NCBI GenBank assembly: GCA_035048495.1
Contig: CM068547.1
Span: 21,583,913-21,647,912 of the forward strand
Direction of reading: 5' to 3'
Length of the DNA stretch: 64,000 nucleotides
Origin: Euptelea pleiosperma
Taxonomy: Eukaryota; Streptophyta; Magnoliopsida; Ranunculales; Eupteleaceae
In this document: one piece after another, positions 46,926 to 57,687 of the stretch
Position numbering within the stretch: position 1 is the first letter of the stretch
How the letters are laid out: each line of letters begins with the position of its first letter
Translations under genes and position numbers: made by a program
Notes under the pieces: generated by a model
Told to the model about the DNA's origin: nothing
The model's input: only the letters and a program-made list of their open reading frames with translations
The model's database searches: none

Positions 46926-47886
46926 GTAAAAACCTACTTTTCTATGGGGAATCTCCCCAATTAGTGGACCCCCCATTTAATTAAAATTATTTTGAAATTC
47001 GCGGGGTCCACTAACTGGTCGGACAGCGGGTCGATGAAGATGGGCCCGGCTATTGGCCTTCATGGATTGATGATGTCCATCGTCTCACAAGATGATGTGA
47101 CAGACAGACTGATGGCGATCGGATGGATGGTGACTTGATTGGGACTCAGATTGGTAGATCGACGGATCTAGAGAGATCCAACGGTCCGATTGAAGATCCA
47201 ACGGTCCGATGGAAGATCCAACGGTCAGAAAGTTAAGGGAGATAAGATAGAGCCGATGGGCAGGAGTTCTGGGGTTAGGTCAGTAGATTCGAGGACCGAG
47301 AGATGAAGAGAGAGAGAGAATAAGGAGAGATGAGAGAGAAAGTATCAGAAAATAGAGAGAAAAGCACTGGCGGAGGGTCTGGAACCCTGGTCTTCACTGT
47401 GACCATCCTCACGCTTCTCCAGTAGAGTCGACCATCATTCTTTGCTGACTCATGGGGCTTTAAACGCTTTGGTCCGTCTCTTGGTCATTGGCTCTCCTAC
47501 TCTCTTCGTTCTTTGGGCCGGCTTTTTGGTCCTCTTATTCAGCCCATATTTGGCCCATATCTTCTAGTCATAGCATGTGGGCTTGTTAAGCTTTGATAAT
47601 GGGCTTTCATGATCGATTTGGGCCCACAAGTCTCGAGAATCGTCCCATCGGGGTTTCCTGCGACAGAAGAAGCGCGTAATGAGACTTTATCAGAACGGCT
47701 TAATATTTAGATTTCCGAAAATGTGTTTAATGCATGCAAATATACCATTTCGTCCAGAAAAGTGTGTTCTACGCAACAGAAGAGACTCTTACGTAGAAAA
47801 GTAGGTAAATAGAGTATTTTACGTAGGAGAATGCAATAACGCTAAAAGGATAATTGCTTAAAATAAGCACTTTTGAGCGAATATCA
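45136..47886 (-). repeat. 5' LTR of the Athila element
   Basis: 2,751 bp. Compared by eye with the 3' LTR it differs at only scattered positions and in AT/T tract lengths. It carries the conserved U5 block near 45245, (GAA)n at 46698-46735, CCGGAGTTGCAG-like palindromes at ~46515 and ~46676, the 26-bp palindrome at 46851-46876 and (AT)n at 46892-46914. Confidence 0.92.
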
Positions 47887-47891
47887 CAGGG

Positions 47892-49283
47892 CTTGCTTGA
47901 AAGAGGTGGAAGAGATGGGATCCGACCGGAGTTGCAGGTCTGCAACTCCGATAATGGAGGTTGGAGCAGCAACGTGGTGGCTCCCATGGAAGCCATCGAT
48001 TCTCAAACAATGGAGAATGGGGAGATGCAGATCTGCATGTAGCCATCGATGATGGTTCTTGGCACGCCTGGAGAAGAAAGTGGCTGGAGTGGAGGAGGAT
48101 GTGAAGGAAAAGGAAGAGGGGAGGAGAATGGTAGCAGCTAACGTGGAGGAGCGAGATATTGAGAGGGAGTCGTAGGTGAGATAGATTTAGAGAGATGTGA
48201 GAGGTTAGTTAGAGAACGTGGGGGAGATAGTTGAGAGATTAGAGGGATGAGATGGGAGATTCGTGGAATGAAGAGAGAGAAATGGTCAAGGAAGACCAAT
48301 TCTCTCACATTCATGATGTGGGCTAAAAAGGCCATGGGCCCTTCTATTTGAAGTGAAACCTTGGCCCACTTTATTCAAGTGAGGCCTTGGTCATATAAGT
48401 TTGGCTTTGGGCCTCTATGGGGTCACATGGGTTATTGAGAAAGTGGATGGCCTAGATAGGAGAACGTTAGATCTAGAGAGATCCAACGGTCTATTAGCAG
48501 ATCCAATGGTCCAGTGGATGATCTAACGGTGGAAAAGCTATGGGAGATGTGATAGAGCTAGAGGAGAGAAGATCGAAGGTTAGATGATGGAGATCGGAGG
48601 GTTAGGATGATCAATCTGAGGATCGGGGCAGTCGATCTGAGGATCGGATGGGGGATATGATGATCTAATGGTAGGATGATATGATCTAAGGGTTAGATGC
48701 TAGGGTCTAGAGAGATGGAGATAAAATTAGGAGAGAGAATTAGGAGAGATGAGAGAGAAAATAACACAAAATAAAAAGAAAAGAGCTGGCGAAGGGTCTT
48801 GAACCCTGATCTTCAATGTAATCTTCCGTCAGCTTCACCAATTACGTAAGCCGTTATTTTATGTCAGTTGAGTGCGGCTTTTAATCACTTTGGTCCGTCT
48901 CTCGATCTTTAGGTTTGCCTCTCTCTTGAATCTTTATCTGGCTCTCTGATCCTCTGACTTGACCCGTACTTGGCCTGTATCTTCTAGTCATAGCATGATG
49001 GCTCTTTAAGCTTTGATAGTAGGCTTCTATGATTGATCGCCTGATCGGGTTTCCTACAATAACGAAAAGTGCGTAATGAGACTTAATCGAAACGGCTTCA
49101 TATCTAGACTTCCAAAAATGCGTTTAAAGCATGCAAATATACCATTTCTTCCAGAAAAGTGTATTCTACGTAATGAAAGAGACTCTTCCATAGAAAAGTG
49201 TATAAATAGGGAAGTTTAACATAGGAGAGTGTGATAACGCTAAAGGATAATGGCTTAAAATAAGCACTTTTAAGTGAATATCA
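47892..49283 (-). repeat. 5' LTR of the non-coding derivative, second part
   Basis: Continues 30016-32548 after the Athila insertion. CTTGCTTGAAAGAGGTGG matches 24605 onward in the other LTR. It ends GAATATCA before the ACCTT duplication. Confidence 0.88.
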
Positions 49284-49991
49284 ACCTTAGATTCTGATCC
49301 CGTCTCTTCTAACATATTTTTTCAACACAATTGAAGTGTTGGAAGAGGTTTTGGTAGATTCTGACCTCGTTTGCTTGATTTGGGCGTCGATGTCCAAATA
49401 ATGGATTTCAGTTCTAAGTCTTAAATGCCTAAACCTTCAACTGAATATAATTTTCTAACTCGACCTCAAAATTTGACCCCGTCTCTTCCAACACATTTGT
49501 TTCAATATGTTTGAAGTGTTGGAAGAAGTTTCAGGAGATTCTGACATCGTTTGCTCCATTTGGGCATCGAGGTCCAAATAATGGATTTCAGTTCTAAGTC
49601 TTAAATGCCTAACTTATAACTGACTATAGTTTTCTAACCCAACCTCAGAATTTGACCCCGTCTCTTCCAACACATTTGTTTCAACACGTTTGAAGTGTTG
49701 GAAGAAGTTTCGGGAGATTCCAACCTCGTTTTCCCGATTTGGACGTCGAAGTCCTGAAATGGTTTTCAATTCTAAGTCTTAAATGCTTAAAACCTACAAC
49801 TGACTATAGTTTTCTAATCCAACCTCAGAATTTGACCCCGTCTCTTCTAAGGGCAGGCTTTTCATGGGACCTTGTCGCCTGATGCTACTTGAAGCTATTT
49901 CAATAATATAAAAATAAGAATAAAATACATACACGTTAATGAGTATATAACAATTATAAATATATACAATAACAAACAACTGAACATTCCA
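49284..49991 (-). mobile_element. CACTA B, third piece
   Basis: About three more units of the 179-bp array (to ~49848). The sequence then changes abruptly: on the minus strand 49848-49905 reads IASSSIRRQGPMKSLPL, perhaps a remnant of a CACTA exon (the 'RGPT' region), fused directly to the array without a splice donor. The rest to 49991 is A/T-rich. It abuts element C. Confidence 0.7.
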
Positions 49992-50985
49992 CACTACAGG
50001 AAAATTGGGTATTAGCGGCGGCTGGTGACCGCTGTTAAAAGTCAAAAAATTGCCACTAAATCTGTTAGCAGCAGACAATGACCGCCTCTGATACCCTAGT
50101 CGCTAAAGGTTTAGCGGCGGTCCGCTGCAAAATGGCCGCCGCTAAAAAGTGTCTCACAACCGACACTTAAGTCGTGGGGAAAACCATAACTACCGGCGGT
50201 CGAAACGAGTATTAGCAGCAGTCACAAAAAACTACCGCTAAAAGTTTGTATTCGGTCGTTGGCCGCCAATAAAAGAGGGTATTAGCGGTGGTCTGTAAAA
50301 ACCCACCGTTAAAAGTAACTATTAGCAGCGGCCATTGACTACTGCTAATACATACTTTTAGCGGCGATTTGTCTGACCGCCGCTAATACTCTTGTACCGG
50401 CGGCGTCTGACCGCCACTAATACTCATGTTCCTAAGATTTAGCGGCGGCCTATGACCGCTGCTAAAAGCTATTTTTTTTTTTAAATAATATTTTTCCCAC
50501 CTATAGCCTGTATGCACCTGTAACCTGTATCATTTGTATTACTAAAAATACTAAGCAAATCAAATAAACAAAACTAAAATAAACTGTTCATTAAACTTAA
50601 AGATTAATACAATATCCTCAGTTCAAAACATTTATAAATACAATAGAAAACTCGAGGGCAAAACATCAGCTGGGTCTGCAGCAAATCAATCATCAGTAGG
50701 TCCTGCAAAAAAAATAGTAAACTAATTAGAATAAAAAAAATGTTAAACCTATAATAGAATAAATATATTGTTTAAAATTGGAAAATGACTTTACCTGATT
50801 TGGAAGAGGTTTCGAGAGATTCCGACCTTGTTTGCCTAATTTAGGTGTCGAGGTCCCGAAGTTGACCTTACTTTTAAGTCTGAATTGTCTAAACCTACAA
50901 CTGACTACAGTTTCCCAACTAGAACTCGAAATTTGGCTATGTCTCTTCCAACACATGTTTCAACACGTTTGCAGTGTTGGAAGTG
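49992..50985 (-). mobile_element. CACTA element C, 3' end
   Basis: Begins with CACTACAGGAAAA at 49992. Subterminal TTAGCGGCGG repeats run 50020-50470, the same subfamily as B. The terminal exon site is at ~50686-50702 and one 179-bp-type unit at ~50795-50985. The last exon has lost one base relative to B, so its frame does not stop at the equivalent place. After ~50985 it joins unrelated exon-containing sequence. The far terminus is not in the window. Confidence 0.75.
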
Positions 50986-51188
50986 CTTTCAACCCCTCTA
51001 GCATTTTTATTGATAAAAATTAAAACTACCAAGTCTGAAACATATCTTGATAGTTTGACCTGAAACAAACCCATTTGATGAAACTATGGTATATTGTAAG
51101 GGCTTCAAATTTAACAACTTCTACAATATATCCTCTAAGCTCCAGATAAATAAAATGCCAAATTATAACTGTAAAGGTATAAACTGAC

Positions 51189-51293
51189 CTGACTCTTAGT
51201 CTTCAAACTACTGTACAAGGAACTGTTCAGCTTTTCCAAGACAGTGACACAAGGTCGTATGACAGTAGGGTCTTCTGAGGACACACCAACCAC
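51189..51293 (-). pseudogene. unrecognised exon fragment
   Basis: A 105-nt open exon, phase 0 at both ends, between a CCAG acceptor and CAG|GTCAG donor. The encoded 35 residues include SSEDPTVIRPCVTVLEKLNS and look like a helical repeat protein. It joins in phase to the open stretch ending at 51393 (LDGDIPLDHLLKAYQ). Function unknown. Confidence 0.45.
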
Positions 51294-52494
51294 CTGGACA
51301 ATGAGAATAGTAAGAAATAGAAATGAATGGGCATTAGGATCTCAAACTAGCAAAGTCAAAATAAATCATACAACTAGCTACTAGCTACTTACTTGATATG
51401 CCTTCAAAAGATGATCTAAGGGAATATCTCCATCAAGTGAAGCACTTGGCATAGCACTCCATACATATTCTCCATACACGTCTTGCAGCTTCTCGTTCAA
51501 AAGATCAATTAGCAATTATCTAGCAAGTGAGATTCAAGACCATACTGGCGATGTGCCAAGGGAACACTAAAAAGAGGCATTTGCCGATAACCCTGGACCA
51601 TGTTGGTGTAACCAAAAAAAGCTAATCCTACAATAATCACCAATAACTGAGTTATAATGCACATGATGAATAAAAGCAATCAGGATTGGCTCATGTTATT
51701 ATCTTACTAAATATTCACGTAAGACAATCAACTATCGGACTAGATTCAAATACATCCTAGAAACCAAGGAAGCATTTACACAAGTTAATAACCATTTCCA
51801 CTGAGAGGAACAATGGTGGGCTTCAAAGAATTCTCTGGTTAATGATTTAGAGAATGGCATCTAAAAAGCGTTGAATTCTAATACTAAGGTGACTTCTACA
51901 ATTTCTTTATTGAATCAAGTGGTTACCTTGACAAACTGGACAGCTCTTTTCAGCCCTTAGCATTAGTAAAGTTGGGAATCTACTTAAGCAGAGTATAAGC
52001 AAGGATTGCTAAATGCTTCATCAGCAAGGCTTTTAATCTACATGGCCTTTACCCATAAGCAAAATTAGTAATACAAATGACACTCAAAGCCTACCTAAGA
52101 TTCCATCAAACCATCCTTGTCTGGGAAGCAAAATAATAACAGTCCCATGCTCGTTTAATTACTACTTGTTATTTTGGCCACTTATGAATATCCTCATGTC
52201 TTGATCACGAAGTTGGTAAAAGCTTAGAAAGAAAATACAATAAATGATCTTCTTCTGATCAGGAAAATGTTAAGTAACCGCATAAGTCAATTTGCTAAAA
52301 ATGTTAAGGAAAGTGATACGTGTAGCATCTTGTAGAAATTGTAAATTTTCAAAAAGAAAAATCAAGTAGTAGAAGTACAAATAACAATGCCTAATAAACA
52401 TTTGAAGGAATACACAATCATACTTAAAAAGAACCATAAGATGACTCAACTTTAACAACAAACTTATTAGGTTAGAAAACATGAACTGGTATAC

Positions 52495-52608
52495 CTGCAA
52501 AAGAGGATCCATAAAAGATTTAAATTTCACACTGCTATCCTCCATGAAGATCATCCAGCCAATAGTATAGTAGAAGGATTTTTTCACTGCCAGAGCATCT
52601 ATTTTCTT
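52495..52608 (-). pseudogene. exportin-7 (XPO7)-like exon
   Basis: A 114-nt open exon in phase 0, bounded by TTTTAG and CAG|GTATAC. It encodes 38 residues with FYYTIGWMIFMEDSSVKFKS followed by FMDPLLQ. Plant exportin-7, a HEAT-repeat nuclear transport receptor of the importin-beta superfamily, has a closely similar FYYTIGW(L/M)IFMEDS...VKFK...MDPLLQ stretch near its middle, from memory of the family. The first ~10 residues (KKIDALAVKK) do not match what I remember. No neighbouring exportin-7 exon is evident, so this is a fragment, not a gene. Confidence 0.5.
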
Positions 52609-54446
52609 CTAAAACAAAAGGGAAGTATTCACCGCTTAAAATCACAACTTCTTCACCAGTGCAAGTACGAGCCAAAGCAGCTACTAGTGCCCCAATCGTA
52701 CCCAACCAAGCAGAGGGCAGTATATAAATGCTGCTCCCTCATGCTCCACCATCGGATGAATACAAAACTGGATTGTTGCTTTACTCGGACCCCACCTAGC
52801 TTTCTCTTGCAAATAATTCATATATTGTTGCTTTACTCGGACCCCCCCCCTCCCCCATCAACTCAATGTTAGGTGGATGGGATAGGGAAGTCAGACCAGA
52901 GCCACACAGTAGCTTATTCCATCACTGAAGTTGATATCTTCCTATCAACAATGGCTACAAGTGCCATCGTGAGGTACTAAATCTTTATTTGGACCTTTAG
53001 TTGATTTATGTCAAGAACATGCACTAATTAAGCAAAAGTGAAACAACTGATGATGCCAAGAAGATAAGAGATGATAAGTGCACAATAAGAATAAGAAATG
53101 GCCTACAAATAACAATAAGAAATGCTAATGGCACAATAAGATATGAACCATGTTAATGGATTGTTAGGCACAATATCCATTAATGTGGAAACCAGGGTCT
53201 TATTTTCAGCAAGGGACGGATAGATTTTTGAAAGTCAAATGTAGCTTAATAAAAAAAGGAGCTGATTTCAGTGCTTTGGAAGAAAAATGTGAAACTTGTT
53301 TCTTTTTTCATGATTCTCTTTATGGTCCCCACTTCGATGCTGGATATTTATCTTCAATATACTGCTCAAGAAGTCGATGTTAAGAAAATCCTGAATGTTA
53401 TTACCTTAAAAAAGCAAAAATTCAAAATCAAAAGATTAAACAGCGTGTTTTAAAGAAAGTAAACCCAAAGTTATGTGTGAAGTAGTGAAGCATGCAAATA
53501 AGTGACCCCATACCTACCCTCTTTCGTAGAAAGACCTTAAACAACTGAAGTTCTATAGAATATAATTCCAACAAAAGCCTTGTTTCTGAGAGGCATTTCC
53601 CAATTGGTATGCTTGTTCAATAACTGCAAGGTAAAAGTCATTTGACAAGATCCAAGTATCAAATCCATGAAGCCTAAGACAAGATGATGTTTTAAGTAGC
53701 TCGAAAACAATTCAGCTAATAGTTCGTAATGTGATTTCATGTGAGAAGAAAATACTTTCTAATAGAACTTCTATCCCTCCCACTCCCCCTCACTCCCTAT
53801 ACTACAACAAATATGGGTCACAACGAATATTATTTAGTAAAAATTAAAAATTGCCAACACAAAAGCACCCTTCAAGAAAAAGAGGAAGATGAACAAACTA
53901 TGTTCCTATTAACGTGGCAGAATCTAGAGAGCTATATCACCAAGCATTCTCATGTTGTTTGCTTTTCTGAGTGGATGCTAGTGAAGTTTAGCTAGTCCAT
54001 GCATCATGCATGCTAGATTATGTTTGTTGATTTTCCTATACATACATTCCACAGCGAAAAAAAGGGATAAATTTCCCTTCCCACAGCAAATCTGTATACT
54101 TGTCCGAAAACAAAATTGTAAAACCTAAAAGATGCGCACATCAATCATAACTTCGAGACAACTTGGACTCCTAACGTCTCAAATCTAATAGGGCCTCTAC
54201 CGTAGCTCATGCCCTAAACAAATTTTTCTATTTGTTTAGTACTTAAATTATTAATAAACTATGTATTAATTTAGTTCTCCATACCAACAAAACAACGGAG
54301 AGAAAGCTTTAGAAGTACCTGCAAGGTCAAGATGTGTTCGAATCGGCTTTAACCAGTCAAAAGGAGCCTTCGCCTGAACTGCAATGTTTTAAATATTGCT
54401 GGAGATGCAATGTTTAGCGAAACTTGAAATTCTCTTTTAATTACCA

Positions 54447-55915
54447 GGTTAAGTCCTAGAGGGGGGTGAATAAGACAATTTTTAATTCCTCTGCAAATTC
54501 TTTATGGATTAAAAAATTATTGATCACACAAGGCGAAAAAGGATCAAACAATTAATATATCAATCATCCACAGAAGTATAGATTTGAGAAACAATTATGC
54601 AAACATTCACAATCACACGAGACTCAGATTTATAGTGGTTCGGTGACTCCACACCTACGTCTACTGTCCAATACTCACCACGAGTAGTATATTATTTCAA
54701 TCATGCATTACAACATTTCTAATCAAAATAAATAATCAACCAACTAAGTTTCCACTTAGTCTCAATCTAACGAGAATCGTTTCTCGCTCACCTAGAGAGT
54801 CAGCCTAGGCCAGTAGTCTATTTAGAGAAATTCTTTTATCTTAGGTCTACAATTCACAACTCAGTTAGATGAGTCCACACTCATCCACCAATCATAAAAT
54901 AACAGTGTTTACAAATATTGAATTCTATCAACAAGGTATTGGTGAATAGAAATGCTTACCTCTCGATGAATACGATCGAATAAAAAATCTTTTGGAGAAG
55001 AATTTGCCCAAGAGACGCTCTACCAAGAGTAATACTCTTCTTGGAAGAAGATTCTTATAGACTAACAATACCAAATAGTCTTTTCCAAACACTTAGAGAC
55101 TTTACAACGAATTCTCAGCTTTGCTCTGGTAAAGCTCTCACAAATTCCAAATCTCTGGACTTAAAGAATGATAATCAAGTAAAATAAAGCAGAGATCTCT
55201 TGATTGGGTTAATTTTATTAGAGGGAGAGGGCTCTTATTTATAAGTAGGCCTCCCTTTGCTAGAACCGTACTGGATATAGCCGTTTGAAGGGCCAAAATG
55301 AGCTTCTAATCACATAAAAGATTTTGTCAAACGAGATCCGAAACTAGCGGGGTCGACCGAGCCTTTAGTCGGTCGCCCGCTCAGGCTTTAAGCCAATAAT
55401 CTTGAACCCGAGAGTTAGGGTCGACCGAACCTTCGGTCGCCCGCACAAATGATCCAGTCGGCCGGACAATTTTGTCCATAGCCCGAATGCTACCAAATTC
55501 GGAGAAATTCACTTCTCATCACACGCACAAACCCTAACCAAAATTTAACCATCTAGGGTACAACAAAATTCGCTGGCAACGCACAGTTTTACCCTCAGAT
55601 TTGCGTAAGTAACCGCAACACGAGTTTCTTCATAGTTGAACGTTCGTTGAGTGAGAACGTACTTGAGCTTTTTGACTTTGTCTTTAGTTGAGCTTATCAT
55701 TTGACTTTGTCTTCAGTTGTACTTGATAATCTGAACTTTGTCTTCAGTTGATCTTGAACACTTGGGTTATCTTTTTTTCAGCTTTAATCCTTCTTTTATT
55801 TTATCGAAGTCCACTTGATTTTTGATGCTTTAGTCTTCAAGGGATTCAGGCACAACAATACATATATTTACCGAAGAACTAAGAATTCTTGGGATTTGAC
55901 AATTGAGACTTTTCA
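54447..55915 (-). repeat. Sirevirus 3' LTR
   Basis: About 1.47 kb. It starts on the minus strand with TGAAAAGTCTCAATTG right after a purine tract, and ends near 54447 with CACCCCCCTCTAGGACTTAA, a phrase common at Sirevirus LTR ends. The exact last bases and the target duplication cannot be confirmed because the other LTR is outside the window. Confidence 0.7.
55237..55244 (-). promoter_or_regulatory. TATA box of the Sirevirus LTR
   Basis: TATAAATA on the minus strand about 670 bp into the LTR, followed by a C/T-rich stretch as is usual near a plant LTR transcription start. Confidence 0.5.
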
Positions 55916-55930
55916 ATCTCCCCTTTTGTC
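55916..55930 (-). other. polypurine tract of the Sirevirus
   Basis: GACAAAAGGGGAGAT on the minus strand, immediately before the LTR start. A second similar tract (CAGAAAGGGGGAGAAA) is at 56294-56310; multiple PPTs are typical of Sireviruses. Confidence 0.65.
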
Positions 55931-56573
55931 AATGCCAGGACAAAAACAAATACTTACCCAATTATATTACACTTTTTGCCCATTACAAAACAAATCAAAA
56001 AAAAATGCTCCCCCTAAGTACAATGAGACAATGCTGTAGCTCGCGATTAGTATCGTGATTGGTACCACACTTATTGCAAATAACCTATTGCTACAAAATA
56101 AACAACTTGACAAAAAAATCTTTGACAATAGCTTCTCATTAGTATATTAGTCAAAAACATACCAAAAACATCTTCTCAGTACATTTAGTCAAATAGAACT
56201 AAATAAGAATTACAAATATTTTATGACAAGCAGTTCAATAAGATAGTAAAAGCAACAAGTGTTATTATCAAAGTAATCCACATTATAATCGATTTCTCCC
56301 CCTTTCTGTCTTACATTGACAAAGGGAAGAACTCCAACCTATGATGATAAAGAATATAAGACAATGCTAATCAATCATACAGGAAAAAAAATTATACCAA
56401 ATTATACCAAAATATACCATAATATAAACCGGTCAACATAGTGACAATATCCAACATCCACACAAAGTAGCCAAAGTACATCAGTATCAAATAGTGCAGA
56501 CCAATAGTATCAAATAATACATCAACATAACATGTACTACTGATCTATAAAGAGAGAAAAAGCAAAGCGTAAT

Positions 56574-57687
56574 CTAGTCATAATCATCCTCATCGTCATC
56601 ACCATCTGCATCATCTCCTTCTTCATCTTCATCCTCATCTTCATCTTCATCTTCATCATTGCCAGTTGCTGAAGGCACAGTCGTCTCCTCAGGTGAGGAC
56701 TCTGGATAGTCAGGATGCTGAGACCTAAGGAATGAAGTCATACGCTGCTGACGTCGAGAAAATTTGTCAATCGATACACAAAGATTGTCCAACTTGGACG
56801 AGAGACCTGCAATAGATGCAGATACAGAGGAACGACGGGATCCAACTCGAAGTAGAAGCAGAAACAGGAGCAGACATAGACGATTCACCAACCAACATCT
56901 TGCTAAAAGTAGCTTGATTGATAGGTGAGATGGGATGCATAGTTTCATCAGAGTCTAAAATAGGAACTTTGTAATGACTTAGAATTTTTGAAACTAAAAT
57001 GCCAAAAGGCAAAGACAGCTTGCGATTCTCAATCGCCAAATTCTCAACTTAGAGATGAAAAATTACTGATGGACCACAAATTTTCGTGCCTTGAGAGACA
57101 CAATACAGAAGATACTGGATATAGGATCCAATTTCACTCTGATGTCCCACCTTAGGGACTAAGTTGTAGGAGAAAATCAAACCTAGCAAATGATACATGG
57201 GAAGTAATTCCCTTGTAGCCAAATCAGATGACCAATGAACTACCTTCCCACAAATGGCTCTTGAAATAGCCTTTTTGTTCTTTAGAGGTAGGGAAGATGG
57301 GAAAGTTTCTCCATTAGGCACTCGAGGAAGACCTATTATCTTTGAGATCAAAGATAATGTAATTTTAAAATGCATACCTCAAACCTCAGAATAAAGAAAA
57401 TGGCCATCTGGATCATGATTATTCAAATTACAATAGAACATCCTGACTAACTCAGGATATGCAATATCAGAAATTGATAAAAGTTTAGACCAACCTACCG
57501 AATTAAGAAGGTTGGAAATCCCAATCATTGTCAACTCTTTCTCGATGACCCCACACTCAATGGCAATGGCTCTTTTGATATAGTTCTTCATGAAGCTAGC
57601 CCTAGCCATAGGATTGATGAACAAGCTAAGGGGATAGGGATCACTAGAATATGATTTTCCTCTTGCTCTTTTCCCTTTTGAAGTCAT
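56574..57687 (-). pseudogene. Sirevirus env-like third ORF, degenerate
   Basis: Starts MTSKGKRARGKSYSS at 57687. The first ~250 residues resemble the 'putative plant transposon protein' domain found in plant LTR elements: an EKELTMIGISNLL segment, YPELVRMFYCNL, then FKITLSLISKIIGLP. In-frame stops follow FLYSEV (~57377) and IFHL (~57047), and a frameshift occurs around 56840, after which a coil and a highly acidic Asp/Glu tail end the protein. There is no signal peptide or clear membrane segment, so I do not call it an envelope protein. It lies between RNase H and the PPT, the usual place for a Sirevirus third ORF. Confidence 0.78.

Larger units (their letters stand above)
32549..47886 (-). 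mobile_element. Athila-lineage Ty3/gypsy retrotransposon, complete ends
   Basis: A 15.3-kb element with direct 2.75-kb LTRs, target duplication CAGGG (32544-32548 and 47887-47891), a PBS, a PPT, and gag-protease-RT-RNase H-integrase in the Ty3/gypsy order. Pol motifs such as [11 protein letters not shown] and FMDDFSVFG and the Gag pattern KCPHH place it in the Athila lineage. No env-like ORF is visible in the 1.9 kb after integrase. The coding region has a Gag frameshift, several stops and a 430-bp LTR remnant (40513-40942), so it is not autonomous although its LTRs are nearly identical by eye. Confidence 0.93.
22094..49283 (-). mobile_element. non-coding Athila derivative (LARD-like), split by a full Athila element
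   Basis: Two 3.9-kb direct repeats (22094-25995 and 30016-32548 plus 47892-49283) with TGAAAGAAGG...GAATATCA ends flank a 4.0-kb internal region. The duplication ACCTT is at 22089-22093 and 49284-49288. A PBS (29996-30013) and PPT (25996-26008) place it on the minus strand. The internal region keeps sequence like the Athila 3' non-coding block and 5' leader but no gag, protease, RT or integrase. It must rely on proteins from another element, the Athila family being the obvious candidate since ends, PBS and PPT match. The 15.3-kb Athila insertion at 32549-47886 accounts for most of its length. Confidence 0.88.
50986..54446 (-). pseudogene. decayed multi-exon gene fragments, part exportin-7-like
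   Basis: Minus-strand stretches with splice signals and open frames are separated by A/T-rich introns: 54319-54378 (contains KAPFDWLKPIRTHLDLA), 52495-52608 (exportin-7-like, listed separately), ~51395-51600 (GYRQMPLFSVPLAHRQYGL, then NEKLQDVYGEYVWSAMPSAS) and 51189-51293 (VVGVSSEDPTVIRPCV). I do not recognise the non-exportin parts. Phase-0 junctions link the last two exons, but a frame break occurs near 51520. It may be a host gene broken by CACTA C on one side and the Sirevirus on the other, or gene pieces captured by CACTA C. Confidence 0.5.

Noticed and set aside
56574..57687. True envelope glycoprotein in the Sirevirus
   Set aside because: No signal peptide, fusion-like segment or transmembrane anchor is visible; the resemblance is to a plant-transposon domain of unknown function.
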